Shown: one piece after another, positions 1 through 8,774 of the stretch | Position numbering within the stretch: the first letter of the stretch is position 1 | How the letters are laid out: each line of letters begins with the position of its first letter | Source: Flavobacterium sp. | GTDB lineage: Bacteria; Bacteroidota; Bacteroidia; Flavobacteriales; Flavobacteriaceae | Assembly: GCF_035195345.1 (NCBI RefSeq) | Contig: NZ_CP136574.1 | Coordinates: 1,789,871 to 1,853,870 of the forward strand | DNA length: 64,000 bases | Reading direction: 5' to 3' | Notes under the pieces: generated by a model | Seen by the model: the letters and a program-made list of their open reading frames with translations, nothing else | The model's database searches: none | What the model was told of the DNA's origin: nothing | Position numbers and translations under genes: made by a program

Positions 1-197
1 CACAAAACACCTGCAATAATTTCTAAGACTAAAACAGTCATTAAAGCAAAAGGAACTTGTTTTGCTAGAATAGTACTGGCAAAATGCCCAGTTAACCATT
101 CTATATTGCCTTTCCAATCTTTAATTTTGTCATATCCAGATTGTAAAAAAGTTATTGCTAATAATGCTAAGACCAAAAGAGGAGCAACTTGTATCAT
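1..197 (-). CDS. DoxX-like membrane protein (partial, C-terminus outside window)
   Basis: The minus-strand frame opens with ATG at 197 and stays open to the window edge, giving 65 visible codons. The translation begins with a hydrophobic segment (MIQVAPLLVLALLAITFLQS), then a short polar stretch (GYDKIKDWKGNIEWLTGHF), then a second hydrophobic helix. That layout fits the N-terminus of small four-helix DoxX-type membrane proteins, whose exact role varies. It starts two bases beyond the stop of the delta-prime-like gene on the same strand, so the two are probably co-transcribed. The family call rests on the N-terminus only. Confidence 0.6.
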   Translation of the reverse strand, partial: MIQVAPLLVLALLAITFLQSGYDKIKDWKGNIEWLTGHFASTILAKQVPFALMTVLVLEIIAGVL

Positions 198-199
198 AA

Positions 200-1351
200 T
201 TATGCGTTTTTATGGATTAATCGAGTTAATTTTATAGATAAATCAGTTAAGATAATTTTACTATTTCCATTACGTTCTATATGGTAAATAGCGTCTTCTA
301 ATTCTTTGTAAATATCAGAAATATTGGCTCCATTTACAAACGGAGCAAATTTTTCCAATTCAAATTTTGGCACTTTTGTTTCTAAGAAAACAAGTTCTTT
401 CGCCTGATAATTTAACAATAAAGCCTGTCTAAAGAAATGAATGCAATAATGTAAAAATTGTTTTTGCGTTTCTCTTCCAGTGGACGCAATGTTTTCGCTC
501 CAAGCAATTAAATCGTTAATGGCAGCCGCATTTCCTTTTGCTCTGAAAGCACTTCTTACCCATTCTACAAACCATTCGTCAAACGGAAATTCATCTTCTT
601 CTTTTCGTAAAATATGTAATGCTTTATTGTAATTTCCTTCGCTTTGATGTGCAATTTTTTTAGCAACAGTTGGATCGCAATTTTCACGTGAAACCAAAGC
701 TTCCGCAATCACACTTTCACTCAAACCAATAAAATCAATCACTTGACAACGCGATAAAATGGTTTGCAACATATCGCTGGTGCTTTCAGTAATTAAAATA
801 AAAACGGTTTTAGCTGGTGGTTCTTCTAATAATTTCAATAATTTATTTGCGGAAGGGCCATTCATTTTATCGGCCATCCAAATAATCATAACCTTATAAC
901 CACCTTCGTATGCTTTTAATGCTAATTTTTTATTGATATCAGTAGCCTCATCTACCCCAATTATTCCTTGTTTGTTTTGAATTCCTAAATTTTTCAGCCA
1001 ATCAAACAAACTTCCGTAAGGACTTTCAATTAAAAATTGACGCCATTCTACCATGAAATTATCACTAACCGCATGACTTTTAACGGTGTCAGTTCCGGCA
1101 ACAGGAAAAACAAAATGTAAATCGGGATGGGAAAAATGCTCAAATTTTAGGTTACATGTTGTGTTTTCACCCATATTTTCTCCACCCACATTGCCACACA
1201 AAATATATTGTGCATAGGCAATTGCCATAGGAAGTGTTCCACAACCTTCAGAACCCACAAACAACTGAGCATGCGGAATTCTTCCGGCTTCGGCACTCTT
1301 AGTTAAGTGATTTTTAATATGTTCCTGTCCTAAAATATCTTTAAAAAGCAT
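200..1351 (-). CDS. holB: DNA polymerase III delta-prime-like subunit
   Basis: This 383-residue AAA+ clamp-loader-type protein should help load the sliding clamp during replication. It opens with FKDILGQEHIKNHL, the usual start of delta-prime/DnaX-type proteins, has LLKLLEEPP at about 171-179, and carries the SRC motif at 200-202. The phosphate-binding loop at 33-40 (GSEGCGTL) lacks the Walker A lysine, which agrees with delta-prime being a non-hydrolysing subunit. The zinc-module cysteines of typical bacterial delta-prime are only partly visible (C52, C66). Its stop lies two bases before the DoxX-like start. DnaX itself is excluded by the degenerate P-loop and the length. Confidence 0.85.
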   Translation of the reverse strand: MLFKDILGQEHIKNHLTKSAEAGRIPHAQLFVGSEGCGTLPMAIAYAQYILCGNVGGENMGENTTCNLKFEHFSHPDLHFVFPVAGTDTVKSHAVSDNFMVEWRQFLIESPYGSLFDWLKNLGIQNKQGIIGVDEATDINKKLALKAYEGGYKVMIIWMADKMNGPSANKLLKLLEEPPAKTVFILITESTSDMLQTILSRCQVIDFIGLSESVIAEALVSRENCDPTVAKKIAHQSEGNYNKALHILRKEEDEFPFDEWFVEWVRSAFRAKGNAAAINDLIAWSENIASTGRETQKQFLHYCIHFFRQALLLNYQAKELVFLETKVPKFELEKFAPFVNGANISDIYKELEDAIYHIERNGNSKIILTDLSIKLTRLIHKNA

Positions 1352-1472
1352 GCAACAAACCTAATCAAAAAATACCAAAATTGATAGAAAAGAAAGTAAA
1401 AAATCAATACCGTATAGTTTTAAAAATTTACTAAATATGATAATTATTATAAAGATTTAAGATACAATAATT

Positions 1473-1480
1473 TATATTTG
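1473..1480 (+). promoter_or_regulatory. Candidate -7 box upstream of pgk
   Basis: TATATTTG matches the Bacteroidota -7 consensus TAnnTTTG and lies 28 bases before the pgk ATG. No clear TTG -33 element is present at the normal spacing, so support is moderate. Confidence 0.45.
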
Positions 1481-1508
1481 CATTTACTTAAATTAAAATT
1501 AGTTACAA

Positions 1509-2696
1509 ATGAAAACACTTAACGACTTCAATTTCAACAATAAAAAAGCAATTATTAGAGTAGATTTCAATGTGCCTTTAGATGAAAATTTTAAAGTGAC
1601 AGATGCTACTAGAATTGAGGCAGCTAAGCCAACAATTGATAAAATTTTGAAAGACGGAGGAAGTGTTATTTTAATGAGTCACTTAGGTAGGCCAAAAGGA
1701 GTTGAAGCAAAATATTCGTTACAACACATTGTTTCAAAAACGGAAAAAATTTTAGGTCAAAAAGTGCATTTTGCTTCAGATTGTATAGGAGAGATTGCTG
1801 AAAATGCCGCGAAAAATTTACAACCAGGCGAAATTTTATTATTAGAAAACTTACGTTTTTATGCTGAAGAAGAAAAAGGAGATGTAGAATTCTCTAAAAA
1901 ATTAGCCGCTTTAGGTGATATTTATGTAAATGATGCTTTTGGAACAGCGCACAGAGCTCATGCTTCAACCACAATTATTGCCCAATTTTTTAAAGAGGCA
2001 AAATGCTTTGGATATTTGTTAGCTAAAGAAATTGAAAGTATTGAAAAAGTACTTAAAAATTCTGAAAAACCTGTGGTTGCTATATTAGGTGGAAGTAAAG
2101 TTTCTTCAAAAATCACAGTAATTGAAAATATTTTAGACAAAGTGAACCACATGATTATTGGTGGTGGAATGACGTTTACTTTTGTGAAAGCGCTAGGCGG
2201 AAAAATTGGAAATTCGATTTGTGAAGATGATAAATTAGAATTAGCTATTGAAATTTTAAAACAAGCTAAAGAAAAAGGAGTTCAAATCCACATTCCGGTG
2301 GATGTTGTAGCTGCAGATTCATTTTCTAATGATGCAAATACCCAAATTGTGGATGTAAATCAAATCCCTGATGGTTGGCAAGGTTTAGACGCAGGTCCTA
2401 AAACTTTAGAAATTATCAAACGCATTATTTTAGATTCAAAAACCATATTATGGAACGGTCCATTAGGAGTTTTTGAAATGGAAAATTTTGCTAATGGAAC
2501 AATATCATTGGGAGAATATATTGCAGAATCTACTGCCAATGGAGCATTTTCATTGGTAGGTGGCGGCGACAGTGTTGCTGCGGTTAAGCAATTTGGATTA
2601 GAACCTAAAATGAGTTACGTTTCTACTGGTGGTGGAGCAATGTTGGAAATGCTAGAAGGCAGAACTTTACCAGGGATTGCTGCTATATTAGATTAA
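1509..2696 (+). CDS. pgk: Phosphoglycerate kinase
   Basis: This glycolytic enzyme interconverts 1,3-bisphosphoglycerate plus ADP with 3-phosphoglycerate plus ATP in the cytosol. The 395-residue length is typical. The substrate-binding motif RVDFNVPLD is at 17-25 and SHLGRPKG at 57-64. Further glycine-rich stretches GGSKVSSK and GGGMTFTF follow, and the nucleotide-loop GGGDSVAAV lies near 350. The gene stands alone between the divergent holB gene and the following transglycosylase, with its own candidate -7 box upstream. An imperfect inverted repeat (2707-2716 with 2732-2741) follows the stop but has no T-tract, so termination there is uncertain. Confidence 0.98.
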   Translation: MKTLNDFNFNNKKAIIRVDFNVPLDENFKVTDATRIEAAKPTIDKILKDGGSVILMSHLGRPKGVEAKYSLQHIVSKTEKILGQKVHFASDCIGEIAENAAKNLQPGEILLLENLRFYAEEEKGDVEFSKKLAALGDIYVNDAFGTAHRAHASTTIIAQFFKEAKCFGYLLAKEIESIEKVLKNSEKPVVAILGGSKVSSKITVIENILDKVNHMIIGGGMTFTFVKALGGKIGNSICEDDKLELAIEILKQAKEKGVQIHIPVDVVAADSFSNDANTQIVDVNQIPDGWQGLDAGPKTLEIIKRIILDSKTILWNGPLGVFEMENFANGTISLGEYIAESTANGAFSLVGGGDSVAAVKQFGLEPKMSYVSTGGGAMLEMLEGRTLPGIAAILD

Positions 2697-2759
2697 ATAC
2701 AATAAAAGCTTAGTAATTAAGTTATAATTAGTTACCAAGCTCAAAATATATAAAACAAA

Positions 2760-4298
2760 ATGAAAAAATTTATACTGGTTGCATCACTTTTACTCTCGGT
2801 TGCTGGTTTCGGGCAAGAGAATGCAGAAAAGGAAAGTTTGTTGACGTTGCCAAAAATGTCCTATTTGGATTCGTTGAAAACAACTTTTGTAAATCACAGC
2901 ACAAGTAATTGTATTGATGAACGTTGGATTTCTGAACTAGCAAGTGCTGAATTATCTGAAAATATGTTTTCTGATATTTCGGACATCAACATAGATTCTG
3001 AAGTAAATTATGATTTATCTACAGAAATATTGAAAAAAAGGTTAGCAAAAATGGATGCTAAATCGCCTTTTAATATTGAGTATAATCCTGCATTAGAAAA
3101 CACTATTAAAGCGTTTTTAAAAAACAGACCGAAAGCTTTTGAGCGCTTGATGGCGGTTTCAGAATATTATTTCCCAATGTTTGAAGAGCATTTAGCAAAA
3201 TATAATATTCCGTTAGAATTGAAATATTTAGCAATTGTTGAATCGGCTTTAAATCCGAAAGCAAAATCAAGAGTTGGAGCGTCTGGTTTATGGCAATTTA
3301 TGTACCCAACCGGAAAACAATATAATTTAGAAGTTACTTCTTATGTTGATGAACGTTACGATCCATTAAAAGCTACCGAAGCTGCGTGTCAATATTTATC
3401 AAGTTTGTTCGGAATTTTTGGTGATTGGAGTATGGTTTTGGCTGCTTATAATTGTGGACCTGGGAATGTTTCAAAAGCCATTCGTCGTTCAGGAGGTAGT
3501 CAAAATTATTGGAATATTAGAAAAAACTTACCCAAAGAAACTGCTAATTATGTACCGGCATTTTTAGCCACTTTTTACATTTACGAATTTAAGAAAGAAC
3601 ACGGAATTCAACCTAAAAAAGCACCTGTAACGTATTTTGAAACAGATACAATTATGGTGAAAAAACAAATGTCTTTTAAACAAATTTCGGATTTATTAGA
3701 TATTCCAGTGGAACAATTAGAGTTTTTAAATCCAATATACAAATTAAAGGTAATTCCTTTTGAAGCCGATAAACCTCATTATTTGCGTTTACCAAAAAAT
3801 AAAATGGGTCTTTTTGTTTCTAACGAAGAAAAAATTTATGCTTATCTAGAACATACCGACACGCATAAAGAGAAGACAAAGAGTGAATATGTTGCATTAT
3901 CTCCAAAAGATTCAATAGGTTCTAGTCCTGATTCTACTTTTGTAAGTAAACCTAAGTTTGAACGTAAAACACAATATCACACCATTAAAAGTGGAGAAAG
4001 TTTAGGAAAGATTGCAGATAAATACAATGTTTCTATTGCAAATCTGAAATCTTGGAACCATATCAAAGGAAATACCATCCAAGCTGGAAAAAAATTAAAA
4101 ATTTATTCTGATAAAAAGATAATTGTACAAAACGAGTCTAGTGCCAATAAAAACAATACATACGAGGTAAAAACTGGGGATTCACTTTTTTCAATTTCTA
4201 AACAATTCCCCGGGGTTTCTATAGACGACATAAAAAAATGGAACGATATTAGCGGGGACAATATTCAACCCGGAATGAAATTAAAAATAAACGGATAA
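2760..4298 (+). CDS. LysM-containing lytic murein transglycosylase (MltD type)
   Basis: This is a predicted periplasmic enzyme that cleaves peptidoglycan glycan strands. A signal peptide covers roughly residues 1-19. The SLT domain runs from about 130 to 290, with the likely catalytic glutamate E161 in IVESALNP, followed by GASGLWQFM and AAYNCGPGN. A degenerate LysM-like stretch near 300-345 precedes two clear LysM modules at about 404-447 and 468-512, which should bind peptidoglycan. The 512-residue length fits MltD-like proteins. The next gene (DUF4837 lipoprotein) begins 15 bases after the stop, so the two are likely an operon. Confidence 0.92.
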   Translation: MKKFILVASLLLSVAGFGQENAEKESLLTLPKMSYLDSLKTTFVNHSTSNCIDERWISELASAELSENMFSDISDINIDSEVNYDLSTEILKKRLAKMDAKSPFNIEYNPALENTIKAFLKNRPKAFERLMAVSEYYFPMFEEHLAKYNIPLELKYLAIVESALNPKAKSRVGASGLWQFMYPTGKQYNLEVTSYVDERYDPLKATEAACQYLSSLFGIFGDWSMVLAAYNCGPGNVSKAIRRSGGSQNYWNIRKNLPKETANYVPAFLATFYIYEFKKEHGIQPKKAPVTYFETDTIMVKKQMSFKQISDLLDIPVEQLEFLNPIYKLKVIPFEADKPHYLRLPKNKMGLFVSNEEKIYAYLEHTDTHKEKTKSEYVALSPKDSIGSSPDSTFVSKPKFERKTQYHTIKSGESLGKIADKYNVSIANLKSWNHIKGNTIQAGKKLKIYSDKKIIVQNESSANKNNTYEVKTGDSLFSISKQFPGVSIDDIKKWNDISGDNIQPGMKLKING

Positions 4299-4313
4299 TT
4301 AATCGTTTTCATT

Positions 4314-5297
4314 ATGAAAAAAATTGCAATTTTAACTCTTTTAGTCGTATCACTTTTTTCTTGTAAAGAATCTTCCAAAGAAGATGTTCAAGCTATATTA
4401 TCAGAATCTAATGGTAAAATCAATAATGTTTCTATCATTATAGACGATAATTTATGGAATGGTGAAATTGGAGACAGTATCCGTAAAAAGTTTGCTGCTC
4501 CAGTAGATGGTTTGCCACAAGAAGAGCCTTTGTTTACTTTAAATCAATACCCAACAAAAGTGTTTGAAGGATTTGTTCGTAAAAGTCGCAACATCATTGT
4601 TGTCAAAAAAGGTAAAGAAGCAGGTTATGCTTCAAACACAAATAAATTTGCCAAGCCACAAAATATATTTTTCATTTCTGGAACAGATACGGAAGATGTT
4701 TTAAATGTTATAGAAGAAAAATCGGCTGAAATAATAAAAACCATCAAAGCTTCTGAAATTATTGAAAATCAAATTCGAATGAAAAAATCATTGGTTTCTG
4801 ATGAACAGATTCAAAAGAAGTTTGGTGTAAGTTTACAAATCGGATTTGGATTCAAATACGATATGGTAAAAGAGAATTTTATTTGGCTTCGAAAAGAATT
4901 TACTTCGGGTTATAACAGCATTTTAATTTATCAGGTTCCAATTGAAAAAGTTGAAAAAGACACCAATATTATTGCGAATATTACTGCAATGCGTGATGAA
5001 ATTGGAAAGGCAAATATTCACGGAACGTTACCAAATACTTGGATGATTACTGAAGCTGCTTATGCTCCATACCTTTTTGAAGTTAATGTTGCCAACAAAA
5101 AAACCTATTTAACCAAAGGAACTTGGGAATTGAAAAACGATTTTATGGCAGGACCTTTTGTTAATTATGCCATCAAAGACACTAAAAATAATCGTTATTT
5201 AATTTTAGAAGGATTCACTTATAATCCATCCAAATCGAAGCGTGATTTGGTTTTCGAATTGGAAGCCATTATTCAGTCGGTTAAATTTTTAAAATAA
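4314..5297 (+). CDS. DUF4837-type lipoprotein
   Basis: This 327-residue lipoprotein has a short hydrophobic signal and a lipobox ending at C17 (SLFSC). The remainder has no catalytic motif that I recognise. The overall sequence resembles the Bacteroidota family DUF4837, whose function is unknown. It follows the transglycosylase by 15 bases, so it may be a cell-envelope partner. A strong intrinsic terminator lies directly after the stop. Confidence 0.75.
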   Translation: MKKIAILTLLVVSLFSCKESSKEDVQAILSESNGKINNVSIIIDDNLWNGEIGDSIRKKFAAPVDGLPQEEPLFTLNQYPTKVFEGFVRKSRNIIVVKKGKEAGYASNTNKFAKPQNIFFISGTDTEDVLNVIEEKSAEIIKTIKASEIIENQIRMKKSLVSDEQIQKKFGVSLQIGFGFKYDMVKENFIWLRKEFTSGYNSILIYQVPIEKVEKDTNIIANITAMRDEIGKANIHGTLPNTWMITEAAYAPYLFEVNVANKKTYLTKGTWELKNDFMAGPFVNYAIKDTKNNRYLILEGFTYNPSKSKRDLVFELEAIIQSVKFLK

Positions 5298-5301
5298 TAT
5301 C

Positions 5302-5330
5302 AAGTTCCCATTATTGGGAACTTCTTTTTT
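5302..5330 (+). terminator. Intrinsic terminator after the DUF4837 gene
   Basis: The stem AAGTTCCCA/TGGGAACTT has a four-base loop (TTAT) and is followed by CTTTTTT. It ends only three bases before the next ATG at 5334, so the GNAT gene is either expressed by read-through or has an almost leaderless message. Confidence 0.85.
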
Positions 5331-5333
5331 ATC

Positions 5334-5780
5334 ATGGAAGTAACATTCAAAATAAAGCGATTTAACGAACTTTCTATAACCGAACTATATTCTTTGCTAC
5401 AACTTCGTTCAGAAGTGTTTGTTGTGGAGCAAAATTGCGTTTATCAAGACATTGACAGCAAAGATGAGAAAGCACTTCATGTTTTAGGCTATTGCAATGG
5501 CGATTTAGCTGCGTATTCTCGTTTGTTCAACAAAGGTTATTATTTTGAAGAAACATCAATAGGAAGAGTTGTGGTAAGCCCAAAATACCGCGATAAAAAA
5601 TTCGGTAATGATTTAATGAGTGTTTCCATTGAAGCCATAAAAGAAAATTTCAACGAGACTGCTATTACCATTTCTGCGCAAGAATATCTTAAAAAATTCT
5701 ATGAATCACATGGATTTGTACAAACAAGTGAAATGTATTTAGAAGATGATATTCCGCATATTCAGATGAAGAAAAAATAA
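5334..5780 (+). CDS. GNAT acetyltransferase, ElaA-like
   Basis: This 148-residue protein has the GNAT acetyl-CoA-binding fold. The N-terminal part (LYSLLQLRSEVFVVEQNCVY) is the hallmark of ElaA-type proteins, and the acetyl-CoA loop region is IGRVVVSPKYRDKKFGNDLM. The substrate is unknown. The ATG lies three bases after a strong terminator, which is odd for an operon member. The stop codon directly abuts the stop of the convergent OmpA-type gene. Confidence 0.88.
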   Translation: MEVTFKIKRFNELSITELYSLLQLRSEVFVVEQNCVYQDIDSKDEKALHVLGYCNGDLAAYSRLFNKGYYFEETSIGRVVVSPKYRDKKFGNDLMSVSIEAIKENFNETAITISAQEYLKKFYESHGFVQTSEMYLEDDIPHIQMKKK

Positions 5781-6632
5781 CTACTTCTTAGCTTCCACAG
5801 GAACCACATCATTTTTAGTAATCAAAAGTTCAACCCTACGGTCTAAAGTGCTGCCTTTTTTTAACGATTGGGTGTTGCCATAACCCTTAAAAGTCATGCG
5901 GGTTTTACTGATGCGTTTCATCAAGAAATAATTATATACTCGTTTTGCACGATTGATAGATAATTCGCGTTTTTTAGTGTCGCGGTCTACTGCTTCTTTT
6001 TGGAAGGTTGGCGTGCAACAAACATGCCCTTGAATTTCGAAGTGAATATTTTTGTATTTGTGAAGCTCTAGAGCTATTCTGTCCAATTCTTTTTTTGCTT
6101 TATAGGTCAATTGGCTGCTTCCTCTTTCAAATAAAACGTGGTCGAGATAAATTCTATCGCCCACAATTCTATCTTTTTTGATTGTACTATAAACCCCTGG
6201 AATCTTTAAATCTTCAATTACAATAGGTTTAAAATTTACCACCACATCTACTCGTCGGTTTTTTGAACGTGCTTCAGGAATATTAGTTTGCATATCTTCA
6301 TCCAGCATGATTCTTCCTTTTCCTTCTAGTGTAATAATGATTTTACTCTTGATGCCTTTTTCTATTAGTTTGTCTTTTACGGTATTTGCTCTGTTGGTAG
6401 ATAAAGTGTAATTATATTGATCTTTTCCGCGGTCATCACAATAACCAAAAATTTGAACCGATTCAATACGAGCAGTGTCAATTTTACTTACAAAGGCAAC
6501 TACCGCATCGGCTTGTTCTGTTTTTAAATTAAATTTATCAAATTCAAAAAATATTGAATGTACTTCTTCTTCTTCTTGAGCAAAAGAAACCACAGAAAAA
6601 AGTAAAAAGAAAAGGAAAAATAAACGTGTCAT
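5781..6632 (-). CDS. OmpA-family protein with two OmpA-like domains
   Basis: This 283-residue protein starts with a signal peptide (residues 1-18, ending SFAQ) and an acidic run. Two OmpA/MotB-like peptidoglycan-binding domains follow. The first is at about 25-135 (FFEFDKFNL, then NRANTVKDKL and SKNRRVDV). The second is at about 165-275 (VLFERGSSQLTYKAKKELD, then SINRAKRVYNYFL and LDRRVELL). I see no beta-barrel region, so it is probably a soluble periplasmic envelope anchor. The second domain contains a CC pair in GHVCCTP. It begins two bases after the S41 protease stop on the same strand. Confidence 0.88.
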   Translation of the reverse strand: MTRLFFLFFLLFSVVSFAQEEEEVHSIFFEFDKFNLKTEQADAVVAFVSKIDTARIESVQIFGYCDDRGKDQYNYTLSTNRANTVKDKLIEKGIKSKIIITLEGKGRIMLDEDMQTNIPEARSKNRRVDVVVNFKPIVIEDLKIPGVYSTIKKDRIVGDRIYLDHVLFERGSSQLTYKAKKELDRIALELHKYKNIHFEIQGHVCCTPTFQKEAVDRDTKKRELSINRAKRVYNYFLMKRISKTRMTFKGYGNTQSLKKGSTLDRRVELLITKNDVVPVEAKK

Positions 6633-6633
6633 C

Positions 6634-8268
6634 TTATTTTTTTAATATCGATTTGTATTGGGTTTGATTGTTTAGAAGTAAAATTGCCTTTTCAATTTCT
6701 AAATTTTCTTTTACATAAAATTGATATAGGCCTTCTCTATATTGGTAGCGGGTTATCAAATCTTCCTGAATTAGTTTCTTGATTTGATTTTTGTTTTTGT
6801 CTAACTCTACTTCTTGGTTTTTTTCAATGGCTTGTTCTAATTGCTTGTATTCAGTTGCAATTTGTGCCTCTATTTTTTCGTTTTTAGCAGTTTCTAAAAC
6901 ATTTTTCATTGCTTTATACGTTTCTGTGTCTAAACTAATTTTTTCCTGCTTCAAATAGGCTTTAAAGGCATTAAAATCGACATCAGTAATAGTGGGAATT
7001 CCCGCAAGGGTTGTATTTTTAAAATACCATTGTGTGGCGAAGTTAAAAATGGCATCTGTTTTTATTACAGCCTCTGTTATACTGGCGGTTTTTGTTTCTT
7101 CAATTTCTACATCAGGTAAAACACCTCCACCATCATAAACCGTTCTACCTGCTTTAGTTTTAAACGCATTGAATTCGTTTTGTGATTTTTTAATTACTTT
7201 TCCGTTTTCGTCTTTTTTTGAATAATCTAACGCTTGAATACATCTTCCCGATGGGGTATAATATCTAGAAATGGTTACTTTAACTTGCGTGCCGTATGAC
7301 AAATCTAATGGACGTTGTACCAACCCTTTTCCAAAACTTCTCGAACCTAAAACAACACCTCTATCCAAATCTTGAATGGCGCCGGCTACAATTTCTGAAG
7401 CTGATGCGCTTTTTCCATCAACAATAACCGCCAACGGAATTTCTAAATCGATAGGTTCATTTTTAGTTCGATATTCTAAATTGTATTTAGTGTTTTTTGA
7501 TTTTGTGGTAACAATTAATTCATTTTTAGCCACGAAAAGATTACAAATGTTTACTGCTTCATGAAGTAATCCTCCTGGATTTCCTCTTAAATCTAAAATG
7601 ATCTTGGTGGCTCCTTGTTTTTTTAATTCTAACAATGCTGCTTTAGTTTCTGCACTTGCTTTTTCAGTAAATTTAGTAAGTACAATATATCCTACATTAT
7701 CTTTTAACAGCGCGAAAAAGGGAACTGCTTTTATTTCAACATCATCTAAAACAATCGTTGCATTTTGCGTTTTTCCTTGACGAATGTATTGAATCTCAAT
7801 TTTTGTGTTTTTAGCACCACGAAACAATTGCGAAGCGTCTTCTTTATATTCTTTCAAATTAATATCACCAATTTGAATTACTTCATCACCTGCTTTTAAA
7901 CCTGCTTTATCTGCGGGAAATCCTTTGTAAATTTCTTTCAATAAAACTTTTCCTTCTCTTCGTTGTACCATGGCGCCAATACCTGTATACTCGCCCGTAT
8001 TGTTGATTTTGAATTTTAAAACATCCTGTTCATTAAAGAAAACGGTATATGGATCCAATTCTTTCAACATGTTTTTTATGGCATTATCCATCATTTCTCC
8101 CGGATTGGTTTCATCCACATAATTTTGATTTACGGTTTTGAAGAGCCCCGTGAAGATTTCAATTTGTTTGGCAATTTCAAAGAAATCGTTTTTAAAACTA
8201 ACACCTACAAAAAGAAATATTGCCGCAACAATAGGAATAATTATTTTTCTACTGAAATATCGTTTCAT
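6634..8268 (-). CDS. S41 family C-terminal processing peptidase
   Basis: This 544-residue serine protease is of the CtpA/Prc type and probably acts in the periplasm on protein C-termini. An N-terminal membrane or signal segment is followed by a PDZ domain (GIGAMVQRREGKVLLKEI to about GDEVIQIGDINLKEY). The peptidase core holds LRGNPGGLL, the serine in GKSASASEIVAGA, and the downstream lysine in GSRSFGKGLVQ. I chose the start MKRYFSRK at 8268 rather than an upstream ATG at 8316, because it places the hydrophobic signal near the N-terminus. The C-terminal 120 residues are lysine- and glutamate-rich and look helical. Confidence 0.93.
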   Translation of the reverse strand: MKRYFSRKIIIPIVAAIFLFVGVSFKNDFFEIAKQIEIFTGLFKTVNQNYVDETNPGEMMDNAIKNMLKELDPYTVFFNEQDVLKFKINNTGEYTGIGAMVQRREGKVLLKEIYKGFPADKAGLKAGDEVIQIGDINLKEYKEDASQLFRGAKNTKIEIQYIRQGKTQNATIVLDDVEIKAVPFFALLKDNVGYIVLTKFTEKASAETKAALLELKKQGATKIILDLRGNPGGLLHEAVNICNLFVAKNELIVTTKSKNTKYNLEYRTKNEPIDLEIPLAVIVDGKSASASEIVAGAIQDLDRGVVLGSRSFGKGLVQRPLDLSYGTQVKVTISRYYTPSGRCIQALDYSKKDENGKVIKKSQNEFNAFKTKAGRTVYDGGGVLPDVEIEETKTASITEAVIKTDAIFNFATQWYFKNTTLAGIPTITDVDFNAFKAYLKQEKISLDTETYKAMKNVLETAKNEKIEAQIATEYKQLEQAIEKNQEVELDKNKNQIKKLIQEDLITRYQYREGLYQFYVKENLEIEKAILLLNNQTQYKSILKK

Positions 8269-8337
8269 GAATAAAAGTATTGATACATTTTTACGAAAGT
8301 AAATAATATTGTCCAAAAATTAAACCAAAAGATAGAT

Positions 8338-8709
8338 TTACTTCTGACTTTCGTTGAATTTTTGAAAAAGTTGGATGGTCTTTTCCTCAATTTCTTGATA
8401 CGAAAGTCGTTCTTTGGTTTGATAGAAAAACATAAAAGCATATGGTTTTTCTAAATTATCAATCAAAATATGCTTGTTTAAACGATAAGTTTCGCGTAAA
8501 ACCCGTTTAAAATAATTTCTGTCTACCGCTTTTTTGAAATATTTTTTTGAAACCGAAACACCCATTTTCACCAGTTCGGCATTTTCTTCTTTGTTTTCAA
8601 CATATACCAAGCGCAGCGGGAATTTCGAAACCGAATTTCCTTCTGAAAAAAGCAAATCAATAGTAGTTTTGCTTTTTAATTTTTCTTTTTTGGGATAAGT
8701 GAATTGCAT
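8338..8709 (-). CDS. rnpA: Ribonuclease P protein component
   Basis: RnpA binds RNase P RNA and assists tRNA 5' maturation. The protein is 123 residues from the ATG at 8709. It contains the conserved RNR-like basic motif (KKAVDRNYFKRVLRETYR) and the N-terminal FTYPKKEKLKSK stretch. A longer frame starts at 8766, but its extra residues are encoded by the terminator hairpin of the upstream gene, so I reject that start. The gene is next to an EF-G paralogue rather than the usual rpmH neighbour. Confidence 0.93.
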   Translation of the reverse strand: MQFTYPKKEKLKSKTTIDLLFSEGNSVSKFPLRLVYVENKEENAELVKMGVSVSKKYFKKAVDRNYFKRVLRETYRLNKHILIDNLEKPYAFMFFYQTKERLSYQEIEEKTIQLFQKFNESQK

Positions 8710-8713
8710 AGCG

Positions 8714-8721
8714 CAAAGGTA
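8714..8721 (-). promoter_or_regulatory. Candidate rnpA -7 box
   Basis: On the minus strand TACCTTTG (8721 to 8714) matches the TAnnTTTG consensus. It ends five bases before the rnpA ATG, so an mRNA starting here would have almost no leader. A TTG at 8739-8737 is slightly close (15-base spacer) and lies inside the preceding terminator hairpin. Confidence 0.4.
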
Positions 8722-8723
8722 TA

Positions 8724-8757
8724 AAAAAAGCCTCTTCAAATAATGAAGAAGCTTTTT
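8724..8757 (-). terminator. Intrinsic terminator of the EF-G-like gene
   Basis: Reading the minus strand, AAAAAGCTTCTTCA pairs with TGAAGAGGCTTTTT (one G-U pair) around a short AT loop, ending in a T-run. It begins 17 bases after the stop of the EF-G paralogue and separates it from rnpA. Confidence 0.85.
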
Positions 8758-8774
8758 CAATAACAAAATTTGAT

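Noticed and set aside
200..1351. Treating the delta-prime-like gene as a damaged DnaX because the Walker A lysine is absent
   Set aside because: Delta-prime subunits normally lack ATP hydrolysis; length and SRC motif fit the clamp-loader subunit.
8710..8766. Longer RnpA start at 8766
   Set aside because: The extension is coded by the terminator hairpin of the upstream gene and is not family-like.
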